64,000 nucleotides of DNA, from positions 65,815 through 129,814 of the forward strand of contig JAZSCN010000003.1 of NCBI GenBank assembly GCA_045602925.1. Reading direction: 5' to 3'. The number at the start of each line of letters is the position of its first letter. Positions within the stretch are counted from its first letter, which is position 1. The translations under genes were made by a program, and so were the position numbers. The DNA comes from UBA7477 sp045602925 (lineage in GTDB: Bacteria; Bacillota; Clostridia; Oscillospirales; Ruminococcaceae). Positions 49,237 to 56,649 of the stretch are shown piece by piece. The notes under the pieces were generated by a model. It saw nothing but the letters and a program-made list of their open reading frames with translations, was not told the DNA's origin and did no database searches.

Positions 49237-50879
49237 TGCTTAATGAACCGCTAGTTAATTCGTTTCCAGTGGGTGCAGTACCTAATGAAGCCCAGGAATA
49301 TATTATAGATGAAATCGAAAAAGCTATAGCGCTTGGTAAGAAATTTATCATTATCAATGCACCAACTGCAACTGGTAAGAGTTATATAGCGAAAACTATT
49401 GCGAATTTCTCAGATGAACCTACAGATGGGTTTGTAACAGCTTGTAATAGCTATCAGATATATGATAGTGAAGACCCGCAGGTATCTGATGAAGATTTGG
49501 CTCCTTTCGGGACTGCTATTTTGACTGTAACTAAGTCTCTTCAGGACCAATATACTGACTTTTTTGAAGACGGTGAGTCTCTTAAAGGTAAAAGTAACTA
49601 TGTTTGTACAGTTAATGACCTTTATACTTGCGAAAATGGCATGTGTACATTTGTTAAAGGTCAGTTGAAGAAGTGTTTATCTTGTGATCGATGCCCGTAT
49701 TTTACACAACGTAATCGAACAGTAACTAATATTTGCAGTTTTTATAACTATGCAATGTTTGAATCACTTCCTGAAATTGTAAAAAATAAGGAATTTATCA
49801 TTTGTGATGAGGCATCTGAGCTTGAAAGCGAGATTGCAGGACGATACACTATTGAAATTATATCAAAGGAGCTTAAGAAAGTTAATAGTGAATATCCTAT
49901 TACACCGTCTGTTAACGCTTCTCGCACTGTTATTCTTGATTGGGTTAGTGAAATGTCCGCTCTTTGCGAATATGAATATAATTCTTATATGAATCATATT
50001 AATAAAGAGCTTAAAGATAAAGCTAAAAAGAAACGTTTGAATAAAGAAGAGTCACAAAGGCTTGGTTTACTTAGAAAGTATAAGGAAGCATTCTCTACTA
50101 TTCTTGATGCATGGACTGAAACTGAATATATTATAACTCATACAGATAATGGTTTGCTTTTTCAACCTTATAATGTAGATAAATTGGCAGATCGTATCTT
50201 CCGATTTGGTCAACATATTATCTTAATGTCTGCTACTATTGTTAATCCGGCGAAATTTGCTGAAACTTTAGGTATTAAAGACTATTACTTTATTGAAACT
50301 GCAACTACCTTGTCTGCTAAGAAGGCTCCTATTAAGTGTACATCTAAGTTTAGGCTCAATTATAAGAATAAAGAGCAGCTTTTGCCTCAGATGTGTAAGG
50401 TAGCAGGACAAATCTGTAACATGTATAAGGATAAAAAGGGCATTATTCATACCCATTCTATGGATATTTTGCGTTATCTTAAGGAAGAATTGGGTCATGA
50501 TAAGCGCTTTTTGTTCCGTGAACAAGGTGTAGATAATGAACAAATACTTGAAATTCATAGTAATACGTCAGAACCCACTGTACTTGTTTCACCTTCTATG
50601 ACACATGGTGTTGACTTGAAGGGTGATTTGGGCGAATTTCAGGTAGTTATGAAAGCTCCATTTCTTCCTCTTAATGATGAACGTGTAAAACGTAAGTTTG
50701 AAAACGATAAAGAATGGTATTCAGATGCAATGTTGTCTACTTTGGTCCAGATGTGTGGCCGTTGTAATAGAACTGCTTCAGATTATAGTGAAACGTATAT
50801 ACTTGATGGACTTATTCTTGATGCGGTTCTTAGAAATAAGGAAAAATTGCCCAAGTATTTCCTCGAAAGGTTTGTCTAA
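49236..50879 (+). CDS. DinG/XPD-like helicase with Fe-S-type Cys cluster
   Basis: 5'-3' SF2 helicase candidate, 547 residues. Walker A APTATGKS (42-49), Fe-S-type domain with Cys in NYVCTVNDLYTC, ENGMC, KKCLSCDRCPYF (121-155), Walker B FIICDEASELE near 188, HIILMSATI near 325, VSPSMTHGVDLKG and MCGRCNRT (motif VI) near 510. Roles include removing R-loops and DNA repair. Last gene of a five-gene middle operon. Confidence 0.88.
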   Translation: MLNEPLVNSFPVGAVPNEAQEYIIDEIEKAIALGKKFIIINAPTATGKSYIAKTIANFSDEPTDGFVTACNSYQIYDSEDPQVSDEDLAPFGTAILTVTKSLQDQYTDFFEDGESLKGKSNYVCTVNDLYTCENGMCTFVKGQLKKCLSCDRCPYFTQRNRTVTNICSFYNYAMFESLPEIVKNKEFIICDEASELESEIAGRYTIEIISKELKKVNSEYPITPSVNASRTVILDWVSEMSALCEYEYNSYMNHINKELKDKAKKKRLNKEESQRLGLLRKYKEAFSTILDAWTETEYIITHTDNGLLFQPYNVDKLADRIFRFGQHIILMSATIVNPAKFAETLGIKDYYFIETATTLSAKKAPIKCTSKFRLNYKNKEQLLPQMCKVAGQICNMYKDKKGIIHTHSMDILRYLKEELGHDKRFLFREQGVDNEQILEIHSNTSEPTVLVSPSMTHGVDLKGDLGEFQVVMKAPFLPLNDERVKRKFENDKEWYSDAMLSTLVQMCGRCNRTASDYSETYILDGLILDAVLRNKEKLPKYFLERFV

Positions 50880-50888
50880 AATTTAAAA

Positions 50889-50895
50889 CAGAACT
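50889..50895 (+). promoter_or_regulatory. CAGAACT box with distant start
   Basis: CAGAACT followed at the usual spacing by CAAAAT, a weak -10; the next ATG is 22 bases further at 50928. Weaker candidate than the others. Confidence 0.45.
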
Positions 50896-50927
50896 ATATC
50901 AAAATATCTGTAACAACAATTAAAATT

Positions 50928-51479
50928 ATGAATTCTACTTACGAAAATTTGCGGGAATGTCTTGAAAAGCTAGACCGGGTTTCTAACTTTGACAATAAGT
51001 TGAAGATTTTTTCTGAGATACTTATAGAAGCAACAAATAATGATGCTCTTATGTCAGAAGCTAAGAATATTAATAACATTCTTAAGCAGTGTAAGAATAA
51101 TAAACTCAGAGAAAATAATTTAAAATTTGTAAAATGGATTAGGGAAGCTAAAGATTCAAATAAATTTACTGCTTTTTACCAGTTTCAAGCCGGACTTTTC
51201 GGAGGATATCCCAAGGAAGAAGAAATTAGATTCTCACATTTTTGGGTTTCTTCTAAAAATAAAGTGCTTAATGCTATGTATATGAGCGATGGCGAAAAGG
51301 TTTATACATTTGATTTTGATGATTTTTTAATTGAAAATCCTCCTTATGAAGTTGAATGGGATAATGGACAACCTACTGTACATATAATTTCTTATTATGA
51401 AAATAATGGTAAAAAGGTAAAAGAACATCATCGTACATTTAAACTTTATTCTCGTAAAATTGTAAGAATTAACGTATAA
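50928..51479 (+). CDS. hypothetical protein, 183 aa
   Basis: Not recognised. Helical N-terminal half (LRECLEKLDRVSNFDNKLKI) and a beta C-terminal half (EVEWDNGQPTVHIISYY). Precedes the dCMP-modifying enzyme; no motif ties it to that reaction. Confidence 0.73.
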   Translation: MNSTYENLRECLEKLDRVSNFDNKLKIFSEILIEATNNDALMSEAKNINNILKQCKNNKLRENNLKFVKWIREAKDSNKFTAFYQFQAGLFGGYPKEEEIRFSHFWVSSKNKVLNAMYMSDGEKVYTFDFDDFLIENPPYEVEWDNGQPTVHIISYYENNGKKVKEHHRTFKLYSRKIVRINV

Positions 51480-51491
51480 CTTTTTAAAATA

Positions 51492-51508
51492 TAGAACAAA
51501 GATACATT
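51492..51508 (+). promoter_or_regulatory. CAGAACT-type promoter (TAGAACA variant)
   Basis: TAGAACA, 4-base spacer, TACATT, 6 bases to the ATG at 51515. Confidence 0.66.
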
Positions 51509-51514
51509 ATAATA

Positions 51515-52480
51515 ATGACTTTTGATGAAACATATGTAAAAGTGCTTCAGCATATTATGGATAACGGTACCCGTAAACAAAATCGTACGGGTACCGATAC
51601 TCTTTCTGTGTTTAATACACAGATTTGCGCTGAAGAAGATGCAGAAGGATATAATAATATCCCTCTTTCAAACCTTAGAAAGGTTTATTTTAAAGGCGCT
51701 TTGATTGAAGTGTTTTGGATTCTCGGCCTTCATATGAAGGATGAGCGTTATTCTAACCTTCCTCAGACAAATACTCAATATCTTCTTGACCATGGTGTAA
51801 AATATTGGCAGCCTTGGGCAAATAAAGATAATAATCTTGGGCCAGTATATGGCGCACAACTTGTAAATTGGCACGATTATAAGCTGGTATTTCCTGAAGA
51901 TTATGATTATGGCGTCCACGGAGTTGAATATAAGAGCGTATATGTAAACCAGATTCAGAATATCATCGATACTCTTCGTACAAATCCCGATGATAGACGT
52001 CTTGTAGCAACAATGTGGAATCCTGCTAAGCTTTCTAAGATGGCATTACCGCCTTGTCATCATACAATGGAGTTTTATTCTCAGCCGACACCAGATGGTA
52101 AACGCGTATTGCACACCCGATGGATGCAACGTTCTTGTGATATGCCGATTGGTATTCCATACGATATGCTTTTGTATACTCTTCTTAATAAGATTGTAGC
52201 TTTGTGTACCGGACACATTCCTGGACATGTTTATGGACTTCTTGGTGATAGTCATATCTATGTAAACCAGATTGATGGTGTTAAAGAAATGCTTAATCGT
52301 GCAAATACGGACGAGTTTAAAGCATGTCCTCAGCCAAAAATCTACATCGAAGACCGTATTTTTGATATTATTACTGAAAAGGGTTGGTGTGATTTAAGCG
52401 ATTTTAATATCGATGGCTCTGATTTTAAACTTGTTGAGTATAAACCTCTTGCAAAAATTGATATGCCAGTATCTGTATGA
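51515..52480 (+). CDS. thymidylate synthase-fold enzyme, predicted dCMP (hydroxy)methylase
   Basis: 321 residues. Thymidylate synthase motifs: ALIEVFWIL (Glu65), NLGPVYGAQ, PDDRR, catalytic LPPCHHTMEFY (Cys181), QRSCDMPIGIPYD (206-217) and GDSHIYVNQ. In thymidylate synthase the last residue of RSCDVFLGLPFN is Asn, which reads the uracil face; here it is Asp217. The Asn-to-Asp change turns thymidylate synthase toward dCMP, and T4 dCMP hydroxymethylase has Asp there. So dCMP is the predicted substrate, with methylene-tetrahydrofolate; methyl or hydroxymethyl product is undecided. Plain ThyA is the alternative. Confidence 0.85.
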   Translation: MTFDETYVKVLQHIMDNGTRKQNRTGTDTLSVFNTQICAEEDAEGYNNIPLSNLRKVYFKGALIEVFWILGLHMKDERYSNLPQTNTQYLLDHGVKYWQPWANKDNNLGPVYGAQLVNWHDYKLVFPEDYDYGVHGVEYKSVYVNQIQNIIDTLRTNPDDRRLVATMWNPAKLSKMALPPCHHTMEFYSQPTPDGKRVLHTRWMQRSCDMPIGIPYDMLLYTLLNKIVALCTGHIPGHVYGLLGDSHIYVNQIDGVKEMLNRANTDEFKACPQPKIYIEDRIFDIITEKGWCDLSDFNIDGSDFKLVEYKPLAKIDMPVSV

Positions 52481-52830
52481 TTAAACCGAGTACTAAAAAA
52501 TTTAAATGTCCTCTTTGTGGAAGCACTAAATTGAATATTATCTGCATGATAGAGGCAGAAAGGAGGTTATTTGAGCCCATTTTTAAAAATGGTTATTTAA
52601 CTTATTCAAGAGTAGGTTCATCGCTTTTAGATTGGGACGATTGTCCATCATATAGTTATACATATTGTTGTTATAATTGTAAACATAAATGGTATGATGA
52701 GGATTCATTAATTAAAAGTGGAGCATTCGGTACGATTATGGCATCTGAAATGCATGCTACATTTGATAGAACTCTTATTAAATCATTAGCAGATGAAGAA
52801 GGAAGAGATTTTGAAATAACTTTACATTAA
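52477..52830 (+). CDS. zinc-ribbon protein, 117 aa
   Basis: Two Cys pairs, CPLCGS at 11-16 and CCYNCKHKWY at 62-71, make a zinc ribbon separated by an aromatic insert. C-terminal half helical. ATG overlaps the stop of the dCMP-enzyme gene (ATGA). Nucleic-acid binding is likely; specific role unknown. Confidence 0.75.
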   Translation: MIKPSTKKFKCPLCGSTKLNIICMIEAERRLFEPIFKNGYLTYSRVGSSLLDWDDCPSYSYTYCCYNCKHKWYDEDSLIKSGAFGTIMASEMHATFDRTLIKSLADEEGRDFEITLH

Positions 52831-52832
52831 TT

Positions 52833-52849
52833 CAGAACTGAAATATATA
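52833..52849 (+). promoter_or_regulatory. CAGAACT-type promoter
   Basis: CAGAACT, 4-base spacer, TATATA, 6 bases to the ATG at 52856. Confidence 0.74.
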
Positions 52850-52855
52850 AGAATT

Positions 52856-53587
52856 ATGACTTTAAACGATTTTATTATTGATAATAATTGTAAGACTTTT
52901 AATGAACTTAAGGAACGCCTTTGCAACAAATATGCTGCTCTTAGAGTTAAGATGAAGGGAGTTGATTATAGTTATCTTTTTTCTCTTAATCCTAAAGTTG
53001 ATAATTGCAATATGGACTGTTACTTATCAGATGAATGGCTTAAAACTATTAATAATGTAACAGCTTGCACATTTTTACACGAAATTAATGGTATGCGCAT
53101 TGAGAGTATTGAACCTGTAACTAAGGATACTCTTGATGCTAAGGAAGTTGCTCTACTTTTTGCTCATGAGGCTAATGTATTTGATGATACATTTGATTTC
53201 CAGGTGAAATATGGTCTCATGTCTCGAGAAGAAATGTTTGAAAAGGCACCATATTTCATCGAAAAGGATAATTTGATGATGAAGATTGGTCATCTTAAGG
53301 AGGAACTTGCGGAAATTGAGAAGGCTGCTGAGAATGGTGACCTTACCGAGTTTGCCGATGGTATTATTGACCTTATCTATGTTGCAGCAGGACTTGGTAA
53401 TCTTTGCCGATTGCCGATGAAGGAGCTTTGGAATGATGTTCAGAACTCTAATATGGTTGGTAAGGAGAGAGTAACATCTCTTGATAATGCAACAAAACGT
53501 GGTTCTACCTTTGATGTACGTAAGACAGATAAGTGGGTCGGTCCTCGTGGTGCAGATATTATTAAACATTTTTCACTCGGGAAGTAA
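52856..53587 (+). CDS. MazG-like NTP pyrophosphohydrolase, candidate dCTPase
   Basis: 243 residues. The C-terminal part (135-215) has the all-alpha NTP-PPase metal motifs: HLKEELAEIEKA then EFADGIIDLIYVAAGLG (E-x-x-E ... E-x-x-D-x-x-x-D), followed by LWNDVQNSNMVG typical of phage MazG/PRA-PH-like proteins. The N-terminal 110 residues are unrecognised. T4 pairs dCMP hydroxymethylase with the dCTPase gp56, also of this fold; the location just behind the predicted dCMP enzyme suggests the same job. A terminator overlaps the stop. Confidence 0.82.
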   Translation: MTLNDFIIDNNCKTFNELKERLCNKYAALRVKMKGVDYSYLFSLNPKVDNCNMDCYLSDEWLKTINNVTACTFLHEINGMRIESIEPVTKDTLDAKEVALLFAHEANVFDDTFDFQVKYGLMSREEMFEKAPYFIEKDNLMMKIGHLKEELAEIEKAAENGDLTEFADGIIDLIYVAAGLGNLCRLPMKELWNDVQNSNMVGKERVTSLDNATKRGSTFDVRKTDKWVGPRGADIIKHFSLGK

Positions 53588-53602
53588 ATCTTCCCGATTT
53601 TT
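53577..53602 (+). terminator. intrinsic terminator containing the stop codon
   Basis: Eight-base stem tcgggaag / cttcccga with the TAA in the loop, followed by tttttgt. Confidence 0.87.
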
Positions 53603-53603
53603 G

Positions 53604-53612
53604 TGATATAAT
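53604..53612 (+). promoter_or_regulatory. TGATATAAT promoter
   Basis: Extended -10 element directly after the terminator, 8 bases before the ATG at 53621. Confidence 0.57.
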
Positions 53613-53620
53613 ATATACAT

Positions 53621-54148
53621 ATGAGTGAAACTGAACAAGAAATGGAAGTACCGGTACTTGAGATTGAGTTTGAAAACTTTCTTAAGTTGTGCGAAAGGAT
53701 TAATTTAGTTGATTCTGGTGCATTTGCATCAATGCCTAATCATGTAAAGGTTTACGGTGATAGAGAAAAAACTCATATTAAAGACCTTGTTACTGAACTT
53801 ATTAGCTATCAAGAAGAAGATAATAAGTGGCGTTTGCGTGAATTTAAGCTCCAGCCGATAGAAACAACTGATAATTACGTAAAAATTGAAGATAAAACCA
53901 TCTATGATGCTTCACGTATTATCATTATTTCTCGAATGAATTCTATTTTTATTATTCCAGGAGAGAAATCTATTGCAGAAGGTAATTGTTTGCCAAATGA
54001 AATCATTCGTTTTACTAATTTAATATCTTCTCAGCTTTTCCTTCTTCGATTTACTGATGTAATGGTAGATGATAATAGTGGTTATGACCTTAAAGTTGAT
54101 TATCTATTAATTGACAGAACTAAGGTAAAAGAAAATAATGAAGATTGA
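53621..54148 (+). CDS. hypothetical protein, 175 aa
   Basis: Not recognised. Alpha/beta with an acidic N-terminus (ETEQEMEVPVLEIEFENFLK) and strands IIIISRMNSIFIIPGEK. Overlaps the phosphoesterase gene by 11 bases, so the two products may work together. Confidence 0.74.
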   Translation: MSETEQEMEVPVLEIEFENFLKLCERINLVDSGAFASMPNHVKVYGDREKTHIKDLVTELISYQEEDNKWRLREFKLQPIETTDNYVKIEDKTIYDASRIIIISRMNSIFIIPGEKSIAEGNCLPNEIIRFTNLISSQLFLLRFTDVMVDDNSGYDLKVDYLLIDRTKVKENNED

Positions 54149-54890
54149 GATTACAGGTGATGTTTATGGTGTCGGTGATATTCACGGGGATACCAGCGTT
54201 CTCCGACTTTTAATTGAGTTTGAGGATATTACTGACTGTACATTGATCCTGTTAGGAGATATTGGTATTTGGAGATACCGAGATTATAAGCATTTCCTTA
54301 AGTTTGATAAGCTTTGTAAAGAGCGTAACATTATGTGTTACGCTCTTCGAGGTAATCATGACAATCCCGCCTTCTTTTATAAGCCGGAAGAGCAGTCCCC
54401 TATAGCAAAAAGGTTTTGGGATAAGTTTACTAATTTCAAAGTAATACCCGATTTAACTCGTATTGTAATAAATGGAGCTAACGGGATAGTTATCGGCGGT
54501 GCATGTTCTATAGACCGTTGTATACGACGCTCTTTTATCAGCGAGTATCGTCGTTATGGTAACCTTTATAAGCTCAATGACTGGTGGGAGGGTGAAACAT
54601 TACCTAATACCAATGGTATTGATGAGAAATTTGACTTCATTTTGAGTCATACAGGTCCTCGTCCGCCTAAATGTCCGCCTCTTACTAAGGATAATTGTGT
54701 ATTTTTCGAGCGCGATTACTTCTTAAATGACTATATTAATAGCGAAAATCAGCGTTTAGAAGAGATTAGAGAGCAATTTAAACCTAAAAGATGGTGGTTT
54801 GGACATTATCACATTAATCAAGCCTTTGATTTTATAGATACCAGATGTACTGTCGTAGATATTAATTATCTTACACCCATACGCATGTAA
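54138..54890 (+). CDS. metallophosphoesterase (PPP-type fold)
   Basis: 250 residues with calcineurin-like metal motifs: GDIHGD (13-18), LLGDIGIW, RGNHDNP (near 72), LSHTGPRPP near 170 and FGHYHINQ near 215. GDIHGD-GD-GNHD spacing is that of protein Ser/Thr phosphatases and of small nucleotide phosphatases such as ApaH; the substrate cannot be chosen. Its stop lies in a terminator hairpin that closes the middle-gene region. Confidence 0.85.
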   Translation: MKIEITGDVYGVGDIHGDTSVLRLLIEFEDITDCTLILLGDIGIWRYRDYKHFLKFDKLCKERNIMCYALRGNHDNPAFFYKPEEQSPIAKRFWDKFTNFKVIPDLTRIVINGANGIVIGGACSIDRCIRRSFISEYRRYGNLYKLNDWWEGETLPNTNGIDEKFDFILSHTGPRPPKCPPLTKDNCVFFERDYFLNDYINSENQRLEEIREQFKPKRWWFGHYHINQAFDFIDTRCTVVDINYLTPIRM

Positions 54891-54909
54891 CGTATGGGTG
54901 ATTTCTTTT
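54874..54909 (+). terminator. intrinsic terminator containing the stop codon
   Basis: Ten-base stem cacccatacg / cgtatgggtg with the TAA in the loop, followed by atttctttt; it separates middle genes from the late block. Confidence 0.85.
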
Positions 54910-54916
54910 ATAAATA
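54909..54916 (+). promoter_or_regulatory. late promoter TATAAATA
   Basis: Exact T4 late consensus 7 bases before the ATG at 54924, inside the T-rich tail of the terminator. Confidence 0.78.
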
Positions 54917-54923
54917 ATGTATT

Positions 54924-55604
54924 ATGGCAGTATTAAAACCAATAGTTATAGACTTACCAACAAGAGGCAAATGTGCCATTGATTATATCGATTATTTCGA
55001 TGAAGGTCAATATGGTCCAGATAAGCCCTTCTTTGTTAGCAGATTTGATGATTTCACTCAAGTTGCTAAGCAAATGAGAGCATGTTTGTCTCTTCAGGGT
55101 AATGAAAATAGTTTAATTCACTTTAAACGTGAACATATTGATGGTAAATGGGGCGAACCTTTAGTTATTGAAGCCGGAAATGAACCATATCCTTATCGTG
55201 CTCAATATAAAATTCGTTTCATGCTTCGTATTAAGTTCTATGGAGACTTTGGATACATCGATCTTGGTCAGAAATGGTCTCCAGAAGACGATCCAACTGA
55301 GACATATTACGTAGAAGCTAAGGATTTAGAAGTAGTAGATCGTTGCATGCTTTCTGAAGCTGATGCTAAAAGGATTTTAGAATATATTTTGAATGCTGAA
55401 GTTGAATCAGGTAAAACATTATCTCAAGTAGGTAAAGAACAATATGTACCTGGTGAAAATGGTGCAGCCGCTACTATTCAACCTTTGACTTCAGGGCCAG
55501 TTGCAGAAGCTCTTGCAGCTATTGAAAAAGAAAGAATGGCAACATATGTAGCTGATGCTAATTACGTTTTAAGTGATGGTGACGCATTACTTACAATTGA
55601 ATAA
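54924..55604 (+). CDS. late virion protein, 226 aa
   Basis: Not recognised by motif. Compact beta-rich protein (PFFVSRFDDFTQVAKQMRAC; YRAQYKIRFMLRIKFYGDFGY) with a helical C-terminus. First gene of the late block leading to fibres, so a baseplate, neck or fibre-attachment role is likely, by position. Confidence 0.74.
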   Translation: MAVLKPIVIDLPTRGKCAIDYIDYFDEGQYGPDKPFFVSRFDDFTQVAKQMRACLSLQGNENSLIHFKREHIDGKWGEPLVIEAGNEPYPYRAQYKIRFMLRIKFYGDFGYIDLGQKWSPEDDPTETYYVEAKDLEVVDRCMLSEADAKRILEYILNAEVESGKTLSQVGKEQYVPGENGAAATIQPLTSGPVAEALAAIEKERMATYVADANYVLSDGDALLTIE

Positions 55605-55607
55605 ATA
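55600..55607 (+). promoter_or_regulatory. late promoter AATAAATA
   Basis: Overlaps the preceding stop codon; 7 bases before the ATG at 55615. Confidence 0.72.
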
Positions 55608-55614
55608 ATTTTGT

Positions 55615-55887
55615 ATGGCAGACGAACAGATTAAAAACGCACCAGAAACTGACTCAAAGCCAGTTGTATCAGAAGAACAGAAGGCTAACATTATCAAAAA
55701 GATTATTGAATGTGTTAGCGCTGTTATGAAGGCAGCCTTTTCTAAAGGTGATGCTGACACAGTTTGGTATAAGAAAGGTCTTTATTATACCGCCGCTGGT
55801 ATTCTTGCAGTAATCGTATATCTTTTTACATATCATGGTGTAGAGATTATTGATTGGCTTACTGCACTCGTCACAAGCTTATTCTAA
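55615..55887 (+). CDS. small late membrane protein, 90 aa
   Basis: Soluble acidic N-terminal half, then one clear membrane helix at 57-76 (YYTAAGILAVIVYLFTYHGV) and a second weaker hydrophobic segment at 78-90 (IIDWLTALVTSLF). Late promoter and terminator of its own. A holin is possible given size and timing, but no lysin lies beside it in this window. Confidence 0.75.
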   Translation: MADEQIKNAPETDSKPVVSEEQKANIIKKIIECVSAVMKAAFSKGDADTVWYKKGLYYTAAGILAVIVYLFTYHGVEIIDWLTALVTSLF

Positions 55888-55908
55888 TAAAATAAACACA
55901 GATTTATT

Positions 55909-55940
55909 AAAAGGTTGTACCTATCAGGGTACAACCTTTT
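55909..55940 (+). terminator. intrinsic terminator
   Basis: Thirteen-base stem aaaaggttgtacc / ggtacaacctttt with a 6-base loop after the small membrane protein gene. Confidence 0.88.
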
Positions 55941-55942
55941 CT

Positions 55943-55950
55943 CATAAATA
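55943..55950 (+). promoter_or_regulatory. late promoter CATAAATA
   Basis: Directly after the terminator, 9 bases before the ATG at 55960; serves the fibre operon. Confidence 0.7.
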
Positions 55951-55959
55951 GTTTTTAGT

Positions 55960-56646
55960 ATGATTTCTAAATGTCAAAATATAGTAATCAACAGAACGAA
56001 ATTTTCCGATTTTGAGGAGTTTTATCCTGAAATTGACTCTACAGAAGGGTTAAAACTTGTTGGTTTTATAGAAACAACCGACTTGTGCACAGGTGAAACA
56101 ATTAAAAAGAACGTTTCAGTTGATTATCCTAATGTTAATCCAGTTGCTAAACGTCCTGATAATCTTCTTATCGACAACCTTTATGGCAATTCTAGTTTTT
56201 GTATAAAAAATGTAGTTTGCAATGACGGTGATACGACTCTTACTAGATACACCGTTACTACTGATTTTGAAGGTGATTTAATTCAAATTAATAACCTTAA
56301 TGATGATAGAGAAATTTTCAAAAAGACCGTTTTCTCATCAGGTTACTTAAATATCGGATTTACTAAGAATATTCCGTTTGGCCGTACTATTCAGGTTATC
56401 TTTAATAATTTCCCTGCTAGTGATTATGGTATTATTCTTCGTCAGGTTGATTATGATGAAGACAGTAATCATATTATTTCTGCAGGTTCTCCTGAAATTT
56501 TAATTGAAAAAGACGAACGTCTTGGTAATAATACATCAATTTTAATAACTTTCACACAATCTACTGAAAAGGGTACCGCGTCTGTTGCAGCAGGTTCTTC
56601 TAAACTTCATAAAGTAGTTGCTTCTGAAATACAAATACTTAACTAA
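55960..56646 (+). CDS. late virion protein, 228 aa, tail/fibre region
   Basis: Not recognised. Beta-rich throughout (TRYTVTTDFEGDLIQI; LNIGFTKNIPFGRTIQVIF), with Ser/Ala tail. Three bases before the large fibre gene, so probably an adaptor or part of the same appendage. Confidence 0.74.
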   Translation: MISKCQNIVINRTKFSDFEEFYPEIDSTEGLKLVGFIETTDLCTGETIKKNVSVDYPNVNPVAKRPDNLLIDNLYGNSSFCIKNVVCNDGDTTLTRYTVTTDFEGDLIQINNLNDDREIFKKTVFSSGYLNIGFTKNIPFGRTIQVIFNNFPASDYGIILRQVDYDEDSNHIISAGSPEILIEKDERLGNNTSILITFTQSTEKGTASVAAGSSKLHKVVASEIQILN

Positions 56647-56649
56647 TAT

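Noticed and set aside
55615..55887. Definite holin call
   Set aside because: One membrane helix and late timing fit, but no endolysin or spanin lies nearby and many virion-associated membrane proteins look alike.
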